Of a stretch of DNA of 15,473 nt, positions 7,814-14,031 are shown piece after piece; position 1 is the stretch's first letter; each line of letters opens with the position of its first letter. Below the pieces are notes generated by a model. It was not told the DNA's origin. It worked only from the letters and a program-made list of their open reading frames with translations, and ran no database searches. The stretch covers positions 1 to 15,473 of the forward strand of contig JANWID010000277.1 of the NCBI GenBank assembly GCA_025450095.1, read 5' to 3'. A program made the translations under genes and the position numbers. This DNA comes from Bacteroidia bacterium (GTDB taxonomy: Bacteria > Bacteroidota > Bacteroidia > AKYH767-A > OLB10).

Positions 7814-7824
7814 CTTCAGTTAAT

Positions 7825-9015
7825 TTAAGAACGGATCTTAATACTTCTTGCAAGATAAAGTGAAAGAAGGCTAGCCACGATGGCGACCCAACCAATGATA
7901 TCATAATTGGATAGCATTCCGCTTTTTCCCTGGAGTAAAACATGACCTGCCAGGAAAGATGCTCCTCCTATTGAAAGCTGCCTGACAGCCGTGGTGAGAC
8001 TCATGAAGCTGCCGCGATTTTCCTTTTCCGAGGCTGCACTGATCATAGTAAATGCAGGTATTGATCTTCCACCGATAACAACAAAGAAAAGCGTTGTAAT
8101 GCTTAGTGCCAGCCAGCAGGGAACTTTTGTCAGGTTAGTTAAAAAGTAAATGGGAATAACGGACAATAAGATAAGGATGGTGAACATCCTGCGTTTGCCA
8201 TATTTATCTGAAAGTTTTCCAATGATGGGCATGGTAAGCATGCTGGCTCCCCCACCGATAATATAAATATAAGACAGCTCTGTTTCCAGGTAGCCGGTAT
8301 TGGCAACCATATAGGTACTGATGTACGGAATTACTGTAAACTGTCCAAACATCAGCAGCAGGATAACCAGCAGTGCCCGAAGATGATTTGTATCAGAAAT
8401 TAGCGCCTTCACGTTCATGATCTCTTTCCAGGCACTAACTTTCATGCCTATATGCTGTTTCAGTGCGGGTACGTAAATAACAATAAACACGAAAATCAAA
8501 GAGGAAATAATTCCAAGGAAAATAAATGGTGCTTCCCAAGAGAATGTATCGGATAAATGCAAACCGAACGGCACACCTGCAACAGCGGCAATGGAAAAGG
8601 CCATCATAACGGTACCCATAGCCGCTGCCCTCCGTTCATAGGGATAAATATCGGCAACGATGGAAATAAGCAGGGAACTTAGCATACCGCCAAATGCCCC
8701 GGTAAACATCCTGGATAATAGTAATTGGGTGAATCCTGTTGACATAGAACAGGCGAATGTTCCGACAATAAACAGCAGGTAGGCAGTCATCAGCGCCTTT
8801 TTCCGATCGAACCGATCGATGAAAAATGCTGCCAGGAATCCACTTAGTCCGGCTGCTATGGCATACCCGGATACGATCATCCCGTATTCACTTGCTGAAA
8901 TATCGAACAATCGCATCAGCTTCGGACCCAGTGGCATCACGATCATGAAATCCATGATGTGGGTAAACTGGATAGAAGCCAGTATGAGTAAGATAATCTG
9001 TTCCCTTGTTTTCAT
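7825..9015 (-). CDS. Major facilitator superfamily transporter (DHA1/AraJ-like)
   Basis: A 396-residue inner-membrane transporter with about 12 hydrophobic segments in two halves. Segment 1 carries FTHIMDFMIVMPLGPKLM, usual for drug:proton antiporter family 1 and AraJ/YdhP-like exporters. The loop after helix 2 has motif A (GFLAAFFIDRFDRKKAL, 59-75), repeated in the second half as IIGKLSDKYGKRRM. ATG 9015 is preferred to an in-frame TTG at 9024 that would add three residues. The substrate (drug, sugar or metabolite) cannot be inferred. Its minus-strand upstream neighbour, 101 bp away, is an OsmC-family peroxidase. The two may share a transcript, since no exact promoter box lies between them, but a near-match TAGTTTTTG sits right at the start. 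Confidence 0.92.
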   Translation of the reverse strand: MKTREQIILLILASIQFTHIMDFMIVMPLGPKLMRLFDISASEYGMIVSGYAIAAGLSGFLAAFFIDRFDRKKALMTAYLLFIVGTFACSMSTGFTQLLLSRMFTGAFGGMLSSLLISIVADIYPYERRAAAMGTVMMAFSIAAVAGVPFGLHLSDTFSWEAPFIFLGIISSLIFVFIVIYVPALKQHIGMKVSAWKEIMNVKALISDTNHLRALLVILLLMFGQFTVIPYISTYMVANTGYLETELSYIYIIGGGASMLTMPIIGKLSDKYGKRRMFTILILLSVIPIYFLTNLTKVPCWLALSITTLFFVVIGGRSIPAFTMISAASEKENRGSFMSLTTAVRQLSIGGASFLAGHVLLQGKSGMLSNYDIIGWVAIVASLLSLYLARSIKIRS

Positions 9016-9116
9016 AAGCACCAAAAACTACATTCCGGAATCTGGAAAAAAAGCGTTAAGAATTGATTGTATGAATCAAAAGATTCTACATATCAGACCA
9101 ACCCGAAAATCAAGCA

Positions 9117-9533
9117 TCAGGACTTCAGGGTTGCTTCGTGAGTTATGGTTGCTTTAAGTAGTTTGGATACCGGGCAATTGACTTTAGCATCCTCTACGGC
9201 AGTCTGGAAAGCTTCCTGTGAAATTCCGGGTACGTGAGCGGTAACCTTCAGGTGAGAGTTGGTAATGGAACCATTTTCCAGCGTGACGGTGCACGTAGTA
9301 TCGATATTTGTGGCTTCAAATCCTGCTGCCACAAGTACAAAGCTGAGTTTCATGCTGAAACATCCTGCATGGGAGGCCGCTATTAGTTCTTCCGGGTTGG
9401 TCCCAGCTCCATCTTCAAACCTGGAACTAAAGGAATATGGGAGATTTTTAAAGGCACCGGTATGGGCGGACATGGTGCCTTTCCCTGTTTTTCCGGGGCC
9501 TTGCCAGTTGGCTGAAGCGTTTCTTTTTTTCAT
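9117..9533 (-). CDS. OsmC/Ohr-family thiol peroxidase
   Basis: At 138 residues it has the usual length for OsmC. This cytoplasmic family reduces organic hydroperoxides through two cysteines. Both are present in their expected contexts: SHAGCFSM (C58, peroxidatic, on the central helix) and VNCPVSKLL (C120, resolving). The conserved Glu before the first Cys is visible in NPEELIAASHAGC (E49). The N-terminus MKKRNASANWQGPGKTGKGT and the loop FSSRFEDGAGTNPEEL fit the OsmC subgroup better than Ohr. Upstream, TTTATTTG about 22-29 bp before the ATG resembles a shifted -7 box. No regulator gene such as ohrR is nearby. Confidence 0.95.
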   Translation of the reverse strand: MKKRNASANWQGPGKTGKGTMSAHTGAFKNLPYSFSSRFEDGAGTNPEELIAASHAGCFSMKLSFVLVAAGFEATNIDTTCTVTLENGSITNSHLKVTAHVPGISQEAFQTAVEDAKVNCPVSKLLKATITHEATLKS

Positions 9534-9663
9534 TATCGAATTTAGCTGTGGTTATAACCCGCAAATAAAGGAGATTTCGGTCATGTGTATATTGCTCAAA
9601 ACAAAAAAAACAATCCCGTTAAAGAAAATGCCTTTATAATGCCAGTTAGTTAGAAAAATCCAC

Positions 9664-9671
9664 TACTTTTG
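9664..9671 (+). promoter_or_regulatory. -7 promoter box of the tRNA-Leu unit
   Basis: TACTTTTG followed by C matches the Bacteroidetes TAnnTTTG consensus and ends 20 bp before the mature 5' end of tRNA-Leu(GAG). The second tRNA has no such box, so this one probably serves both. Confidence 0.65.
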
Positions 9672-9691
9672 CACGCTCCTAAAACCAACCT

Positions 9692-9775
9692 GCCCAGGTG
9701 GCGAAATTGGTAGACGCACCACTTTGAGGGGGTGGCGCCGTAACAGGTGTACGAGTTCGAATCTCGTTCTGGGCA
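9692..9775 (+). tRNA. tRNA-Leu (anticodon GAG)
   Basis: An 84-nt class II tRNA. The acceptor stem pairs GCCCAGG with TCTGGGC, plus discriminator A. The D-arm region GTGGCGAAATTGGTAGAC is typical of tRNA-Leu. The anticodon stem pairs CCACT with GGTGG around loop TTGAGGG, giving anticodon GAG at 9726-9728 (reads CUC/CUU). A long variable arm and the T-arm ACGAG-TTCGAAT-CTCGT follow. CCA is not encoded; CTT follows the discriminator. Confidence 0.97.
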
Positions 9776-9838
9776 CTTTAAAAAATTAAGACTTAAAAAT
9801 TAAGCATTAAAAATTTTTAATTCACATCCCGCTTCAAA

Positions 9839-9891
9839 TCACATTCAGCGCATGCGCTGAAGTGTGACGCGAAGCGACTCTACTTCAGCGC
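9839..9891 (+). other. Competing hairpins in the spacer between the two tRNA-Leu genes
   Basis: A palindrome at 9839-9867 combines TCACA with the perfect 18-mer TTCAGCGCATGCGCTGAA and TGTGA, with one bulged G. Its right half, GCGCTGAAGT (9854-9863), is also perfectly complementary to ACTTCAGCGC (9882-9891). That second partner includes the first four bases of tRNA-Leu(CAG). A small CGC-GAA-GCG hairpin lies inside the second stem. The two folds cannot form together. A role in processing of the dicistronic precursor is possible but unproven. Confidence 0.6.
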
Positions 9892-9971
9892 GAGTGGCGA
9901 AATTGGTAGACGCGCAGGTCTCAGAAGCCTGTGGGGTAAAACCTGTAGGAGTTCGACTCTCCTCTCGCGCA
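9888..9971 (+). tRNA. tRNA-Leu (anticodon CAG)
   Basis: An 84-nt class II tRNA. The acceptor stem pairs GCGCGAG with CTCGCGC, plus discriminator A. The D-arm is nearly the same as in the preceding tRNA-Leu. The anticodon stem pairs CAGGT with GCCTG around loop CTCAGAA, giving anticodon CAG at 9922-9924 (reads CUG). A long variable arm and the T-arm AGGAG-TTCGACT-CTCCT follow. CCA is not encoded. It lies 112 bp after the first tRNA and is probably on the same transcript. Confidence 0.97.
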
Positions 9972-9975
9972 CTTG

Positions 9976-10008
9976 AAAAAAGCTTTCAACTAACTGGAGG
10001 CTTTTTTT
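9976..10008 (+). terminator. Intrinsic terminator of the tRNA-Leu unit
   Basis: AAAAAGCTTTC (9977-9987) pairs over 11 bp, including two G-U pairs, with GGAGGCTTTTT around the 8-nt loop AACTAACT. The right arm runs into a stretch of seven T (10002-10008). It begins five bases after the mature end of tRNA-Leu(CAG). Confidence 0.8.
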
Positions 10009-10222
10009 ATTTTTCAAATCTTCAATCTTAAATTTTACTTTTTACATCTTACATCAACATTTTTTAAGCAGGAATATAATTTAATATTGAAAATGTGAAA
10101 TTTTAAATTAAAGATTTCACAGAATTTTAAAACCGGAAGTGTCTCTTACAAATTTGAAATATTCCATCCAATACGCAAGCTTTTTTTTTAAATCTAAATT
10201 TCATTAAAAAAATACAGTACTA
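10009..10222. other. AT-rich intergenic region with a 10-bp hairpin
   Basis: No gene is visible. The only structure is an inverted repeat at 10095-10120 (GTGAAATTTT paired with AAGATTTCAC, one G-U pair, loop AAATTA). The stretch is very AT-rich and lies between the tRNA terminator and the 3' end of the minus-strand barrel gene. No clear terminator for that gene is seen. Confidence 0.5.
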
Positions 10223-11077
10223 TCAGAAATTAAACCCAACACCAACATAAGGGGCAGCAATCGACATCTTCAGATCATTTGTATCCTCTATGCTTTCACC
10301 AAATAAATGCGTACTTCGCATTTGAAAACCACCGGTAAATTCCCACGACTGAAAACGGTGGGTATAATTCAGGTCAGCCAGAAAAGTTGAGTACCGGAGA
10401 TACATGTTCCCTCCTTCCTGGTAAAAGTTTTTAAATTTTGGAATATAGGTACCTGAAACATCCAGGTTGAATTCATTCATCTTTTTATAAATATACCGCG
10501 CAGAAATGCCTGCTTCCGGGTATGGCAACGCCTGTTTCCCGAACTTCTCATATACTTCCTGGCGTGGACTTCCTGGCTCTACCTGTCCGTCGAGATAAAA
10601 TGTGGTGTGATCAAAAACAATTCCTGCAATGTATTGAATCCTGAATTCTTTTTCAGAATAAAGGTTACCGTGATAATGCGCCCCCAGTCTGTAAAAACGG
10701 GTTTGAGCTACATCAATTCCTGTGCTTCCGTTTATGATGGTGCCGTTGTATTCAATATTATGATCAAGGATTGCATTGCCCTTGATGAAATAATTCTCAT
10801 AGGTTAATGAAAGTCGTCCATCATTGCGAAATGTTCTTTCAAGCTGCAACTGTAATGCAGGATAATTTTTCATACCGACATCTTGAAGTTGCACTTTATC
10901 ACCTTCAATATCCAGCTCTCTTACCTTAATGTATCCATTTGTAAGCCACTCGCTACGATAGAAGGCGCTAATGTTCCAATTCCCATCATTGTGCAACGGC
11001 TGGGCTGAAATGCCTGTCATGCACAATATAGTAATTACAATAAAACTTCCTGATTGCCTGAAAATTTTACCAAGCAT
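10223..11077 (-). CDS. Probable outer-membrane beta-barrel protein, unknown function
   Basis: A 284-residue exported protein. The signal peptide spans 1-25 (MLGKIFRQSG, hydrophobic 10-22, ISA|Q cleavage). The mature sequence is rich in Tyr, Phe and Asn with repeated amphipathic strands (WNISAFYRSEWLTNGYIKV, GRLSLTYENYFIKG, FRIQYIAGIVFD, AGISARYIYKK, FNLDVSGTYIP, ADLNYTHRFQSWEFTGGFQM). It ends in APYVGVGFNF, with the aromatic C-terminal residue expected for BAM-assembled barrels. I do not recognise a specific family or ligand. The start is supported by an unusually good ribosome-binding site for this phylum, AAAGGGGAG, five bases before the ATG, and by a promoter box further up. It seems to be a single-gene unit. 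Confidence 0.85.
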   Translation of the reverse strand: MLGKIFRQSGSFIVITILCMTGISAQPLHNDGNWNISAFYRSEWLTNGYIKVRELDIEGDKVQLQDVGMKNYPALQLQLERTFRNDGRLSLTYENYFIKGNAILDHNIEYNGTIINGSTGIDVAQTRFYRLGAHYHGNLYSEKEFRIQYIAGIVFDHTTFYLDGQVEPGSPRQEVYEKFGKQALPYPEAGISARYIYKKMNEFNLDVSGTYIPKFKNFYQEGGNMYLRYSTFLADLNYTHRFQSWEFTGGFQMRSTHLFGESIEDTNDLKMSIAAPYVGVGFNF

Positions 11078-11103
11078 CTCAACTCCCCTTTTTTTACTAA
11101 TAA

Positions 11104-11111
11104 CAAAGTTA
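11104..11111 (-). promoter_or_regulatory. Putative -7 promoter box for the 10223-11077 gene
   Basis: On the minus strand this reads TAACTTTG, matching TAnnTTTG, and ends 26 bp before the ATG. A purine-rich AAAAAAAGGGGAG ribosome-binding site lies between box and start. Confidence 0.55.
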
Positions 11112-11196
11112 GAACAGGTAAGTTGAGTACAGTATGAGCAAAATCAGTTAAATGAAAAATAATACTGGCTCTGATTCTCTTCATAAAACTCATTTT

Positions 11197-11225
11197 AAAA
11201 AGAAAAGCCCGGTGGTTAACCGGGC
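11197..11225 (-). terminator. Intrinsic terminator of the DUF1579-like gene
   Basis: GCCCGGT and ACCGGGC form a perfect 7-bp stem around a 5-nt loop (11207-11225). On the minus strand the stem is followed by TTTTCTTTTT. It starts 20 bp after the stop codon of the 11245-11850 gene. Confidence 0.88.
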
Positions 11226-11244
11226 CTATCCTATAAATTATTTT

Positions 11245-11850
11245 TTATTTTTTTCTCGTAAACTTGATTTCCATCGTCTGATACTCTTTCTCTCCTGGGG
11301 GTGTCATATACATTTTCATTAGTTGGTTATTATCATCAACCATTGTAAATTCTTCCCGGACTTCCATGTCCTTTCCTGTTAAAGGATCCACCTGTTTACC
11401 TCTGAAATCAACTGTTTTTGTATTTGGATTATAAGTTCCTTCCATCATCATTATTCCGGTGCCCATGTTATCTATCCAGGTACTTACGTATTTCTTTTTG
11501 GAATTATCATAGCCGACTATGCTGGTGCCTTCGAAAGGCATTCCATCAAATGTGCCCGTATGCCTGGATTGCTGATAACGGCCACCAAGAATCATCATAT
11601 TGGTGCAGGTAGACACACTTTTTGATGGTGGCGCACCGGGTTTCATCCACATGGTAACTTCCTCATTCCACACGCCATTAGATTTCGCCAGCATGCTGTG
11701 CATCTCACCGGGAGTAGCATACGCTGTCCAGGCTTTCATCATTTCTTCCTCCTCCTTTGTCATAGGAGGTGCTTGTTTTTTCGAATCTGATTGCGCTATT
11801 GATAGCCCTGAACAGATTACAAATAATAGTAAAATGGTTAACTTTTTCAT
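11245..11850 (-). CDS. Exported DUF1579-family protein
   Basis: The 201-residue product begins with a short classical signal peptide (MKKLTILLLFVICSGLSIA|Q). After an acidic, Lys- and Glu-rich linker, the body (about 50-198) matches my memory of DUF1579: a repeated beta-strand pattern with GVWNEEVTMWMKPGAPP, GGRYQQSRHTGTFDGMPFEG, VGYDNSKKKYVSTWIDNMGT, and a closing strand TMEIKFTRK. The family is common in Bacteroidetes and other bacteria, has a lipocalin-like barrel feel, and has no known biochemical role. The mature protein should be periplasmic. The gene has its own promoter box and intrinsic terminator, so it stands alone. The family call is likely; the function is unknown. Confidence 0.87.
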   Translation of the reverse strand: MKKLTILLLFVICSGLSIAQSDSKKQAPPMTKEEEEMMKAWTAYATPGEMHSMLAKSNGVWNEEVTMWMKPGAPPSKSVSTCTNMMILGGRYQQSRHTGTFDGMPFEGTSIVGYDNSKKKYVSTWIDNMGTGIMMMEGTYNPNTKTVDFRGKQVDPLTGKDMEVREEFTMVDDNNQLMKMYMTPPGEKEYQTMEIKFTRKK

Positions 11851-11872
11851 GAGATTTGGATTAGGTTTTCAT

Positions 11873-11880
11873 CAAAATTA
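11873..11880 (-). promoter_or_regulatory. Putative -7 promoter box for the DUF1579-like gene
   Basis: On the minus strand this reads TAATTTTG, matching TAnnTTTG, and ends 22 bp before the ATG at 11850. The sequence beyond is an A/T tract without a clear -33 element. Confidence 0.5.
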
Positions 11881-12024
11881 ATTATTTTTTATTTAAAAAA
11901 AATAAGTCACTCCCCAGGTATATAATTTTCTCAATGGCATACATTTCCATTGGTGATTTTACTGACGAAGATTAACGCTAAAAGAAGTAAGAACGGGTTG
12001 GTCAAAAAATTATGAGCATAGTTT

Positions 12025-12555
12025 TTAAGGAAGATTTGAATACCCTTTTAGGGCGATCTTCATGGTATACCAATAAAACTTTTTAAACAAAGGATTAAAA
12101 AACAAAATCCTTTTTCTTGCGAGCAAAACATCATAATGAGTTAAAGATACTCCCTCCATTGTAAACATTGCCCAGGATTTCATAAATCCGGAAACCCTAT
12201 TTCTAATATCAGCAATTTCATCTCTATAAAAAGACAAATCTCTAAGTATACTTTCATTTTCTGCAATTGCTTCAGGTGATACAGCTTCGATAGTAAATGG
12301 AAAACAGATTAATTCCCACACATCAATTTTATTTGAGGTATCAATATTAAATTTTTCAGCGAATAATTTTAAGTCCTTTTCATATTTTCTTTCTAAAAAT
12401 AAAATTTCCTTTTTTTGAACGCAGAATAAGATAGGGTCAGCGTCCAGATTTATAAAATCAATTTCATAATGAAAAAATTTCCGTTTGTTATTAAAGAAAT
12501 TATAAAATGGATAACCACTTAATTTAATAGAGTTATCATATATTTCCAATTTCAT
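12025..12555 (-). CDS. AT-rich orphan gene, 176-residue protein of unknown function
   Basis: I do not recognise this protein. It has no signal peptide. The N-terminal half (MKLEIYDNSIKLSGYPFYNFF, FFHYEIDFINLDADPILFCV, KKEILFLERKYEKDLKLFAE) reads like a run of beta strands closed by a helix, a pattern seen in small PH-like domains; that is inference only. The C-terminal half is mostly helical and basic (FYRDEIADIRNRVSGFMKSW, LLARKRILFFNPLFKKFYWY). Base composition is visibly more AT-rich than neighbouring genes, with many AAA, TTT and ATA codons, which suggests later acquisition or weak codon selection. The ATG at 12555 has no exact promoter box and only a poor ribosome-binding site. An intact 176-codon frame in such AT-rich DNA makes it probably real. 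Confidence 0.7.
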   Translation of the reverse strand: MKLEIYDNSIKLSGYPFYNFFNNKRKFFHYEIDFINLDADPILFCVQKKEILFLERKYEKDLKLFAEKFNIDTSNKIDVWELICFPFTIEAVSPEAIAENESILRDLSFYRDEIADIRNRVSGFMKSWAMFTMEGVSLTHYDVLLARKRILFFNPLFKKFYWYTMKIALKGYSNLP

Positions 12556-12830
12556 ACTATTTTATTCACTTGTCACCCGACTTTACCTACTTAAAAAGCT
12601 CTTGTGAATTAAGATTCTTTCCGCAAATAATGCTTCTAAAAATAGAAGATTATGTACACCTTTTCGAACCTTGAACGTCATCTCTTTCTCCACAGTTATG
12701 AACAGGTCTGGGGCATTTTGAATTTTATTTCCAGGTACTCCTCCTGCTCTGGCACAGTTTTTTTCCAATGTACTAACGGTGGCCTATAAACGGCCTGAAT
12801 TAATTCACAACTATATAAACCCCATTAGCC
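12556..12830. other. Intergenic region with one doubtful short frame
   Basis: This is the divergent gap between the orphan gene and the aspartic-protease-like gene. A minus-strand frame at 12583-12768 (61 residues, TTG start, stop 27 bp before the orphan gene) is intact, but it has no ribosome-binding site, promoter box or family resemblance I can name. I do not call it a gene. The plus-strand gene's promoter should lie within 12769-12830, where no TAnnTTTG box is found. Confidence 0.4.
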
Positions 12831-13568
12831 ATGAGAACGACTATTCTACTAATTTTTGCACCACTTACATTGTATGCACAAACGCTGCTTAAAATGGAAG
12901 AAATTAACGGAAGGCAGGTTCTGCCTTGTAAAGTAAACGGCATTACTATGAAATTCACCATCGACACGGGTGAAAACGATGCGGTTATCTCTCTTACTGA
13001 TGCACTGTTCCTGTTAAAGAACGGTTATGCAGCTCCTTCTGACCTTGGTGGAATAGAATACGACAGGTTTGTATTTGGTCATACCGGCTCCGGAGCCACC
13101 CTGGTAATTAAACAACTGGTGATCGGTCAAACGGTGATTAATAATGTACTTGCAACTGTCAGCAACGACCTCAGAACCCCGCTCGTGGTAGGTCAGAAGA
13201 TTATGCGAAAACTTGAAAAAATCGAATTCGATTACAGCAACCAGCTGGTAACCATTAAGGGTGGACCAAGCGAAAAGACTTTCCAGGATTTCAGTCCCAA
13301 GGCATCAATCAACCAGCCTGTTAAGAATGAAAATCTTCCGGTCATACCCATATCAAAGGTTGCTACCAGTGAGAGCAATCAGCGGTTGTTGGTTAAGACT
13401 AATACCAGCCTGTATGCACTGCCCAACCAGGGTCCTGCAATTTATCCTGTATTCAGCAATACTTTCGTGAATCTCATTGGCGACGCAGCCCCCGATCAGT
13501 CATACCTGTATGTAGATTATAACGGGAAAAAAGGCTATATAAACAAGCTTGCTGTGGATACGAAATAG
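12831..13568 (+). CDS. Exported retropepsin-like aspartic protease homologue with C-terminal SH3-like domain
   Basis: A 245-residue exported protein with a signal peptide at 1-16 (MRTTILLIFAPLTLYA|Q). Residues about 25-143 look like a clan AA (retroviral-type) aspartic protease: VNGITMKFTIDTGENDAVIS holds the D-T-G triad (D45-T46-G47), and LVVGQKIMRKLEKIEFDY followed by NQLVTI resembles the second conserved segment and last strands of bacterial family members. These proteases work as dimers with one DTG each. Here the usual small residue after DTG is Glu (DTGEN), so catalysis is uncertain. A linker (about 144-184) leads to a bacterial SH3-like module (about 185-242; LYALPNQGPAIY, YLYVDYNGKKGYINKLAV), often a wall-binding fold. 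Substrate unknown. The next gene downstream is separated by 463 bp. Confidence 0.78.
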   Translation: MRTTILLIFAPLTLYAQTLLKMEEINGRQVLPCKVNGITMKFTIDTGENDAVISLTDALFLLKNGYAAPSDLGGIEYDRFVFGHTGSGATLVIKQLVIGQTVINNVLATVSNDLRTPLVVGQKIMRKLEKIEFDYSNQLVTIKGGPSEKTFQDFSPKASINQPVKNENLPVIPISKVATSESNQRLLVKTNTSLYALPNQGPAIYPVFSNTFVNLIGDAAPDQSYLYVDYNGKKGYINKLAVDTK

Positions 13569-14031
13569 TGCATCGGAACCTGTACTCAAAAATCCCCTGA
13601 TTGGGGAGATAGTGTCCTATTGTCCTCTATGATAATAAACCAGATTTAACCGGTTGATAAAAAATGGGTGACAGACTTTATTGAAATCAAAATCCACTTT
13701 TCAATTTGATTCGCAGAGTAAGGAATTGCAATGACCGACGACTTTCAATAATCAACAGTAAGTTGTAGGCAATTTTTCAGCATATTCATTTTGTAATTCT
13801 TCCTCTGAATGTTGACAACCAGCTATGGCTGCTGATCATTGTTATTCGTATTAAAACCTATTGCATTGCCTTTATCCTTAAACTAAAAATTATTTTTTTC
13901 TGTTTTAACTTTTTTTTACCTTCACTATAGAAGTTTATTTATCAACGACCCTCCATTCCTAATTCATACTTTGACCACCATACTACCGGTCATACCCTCA
14001 TAAATAAGGTCCTATTTTAAAAACTTCAACT
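13569..14031. other. 463-bp intergenic region upstream of the OmpA-type gene
   Basis: No open frame of note is seen on either strand. A small hairpin at 13593-13607 (TCCCC-TGATT-GGGGA) lies 25 bp after the preceding stop; it lacks a following T-run on the plus strand, so it is at best a weak terminator. AATCAAA and TTTGATT near 13685-13711 form another short inverted repeat. TACTTTG at 13967-13973 is one base short of the TAnnTTTG box and 58 bp from the OmpA ATG. The rest, including T-runs around 13890-13920, shows nothing I can name. Confidence 0.45.

Noticed and set aside
7656..7943. Minus-strand 95-codon open frame
   Set aside because: It overlaps both the LysM-DPBB and MFS genes, and its GEQSRT/GERSRT segments come from the 23-bp direct repeats.
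9844..9861. Perfect 18-bp palindrome as a CRISPR repeat or operator
   Set aside because: Only one copy with no regularly spaced repeats, and no regulator gene nearby. The RNA-hairpin explanation between tRNAs is simpler.
9692..9971. tRNA-Leu genes as an integration (att) site
   Set aside because: The tRNA 3' ends are not repeated elsewhere in the window and no integrase is present.
12583..12768. Minus-strand 61-codon frame upstream of the orphan gene
   Set aside because: TTG start, no ribosome-binding site or promoter box, and no recognisable family. It could be a remnant, but the sequence alone does not support a gene.
13812..13817. TTGACA, a classical sigma70 -35 hexamer
   Set aside because: No matching -10 at 16-18 bp, and this phylum uses a different consensus; probably chance.
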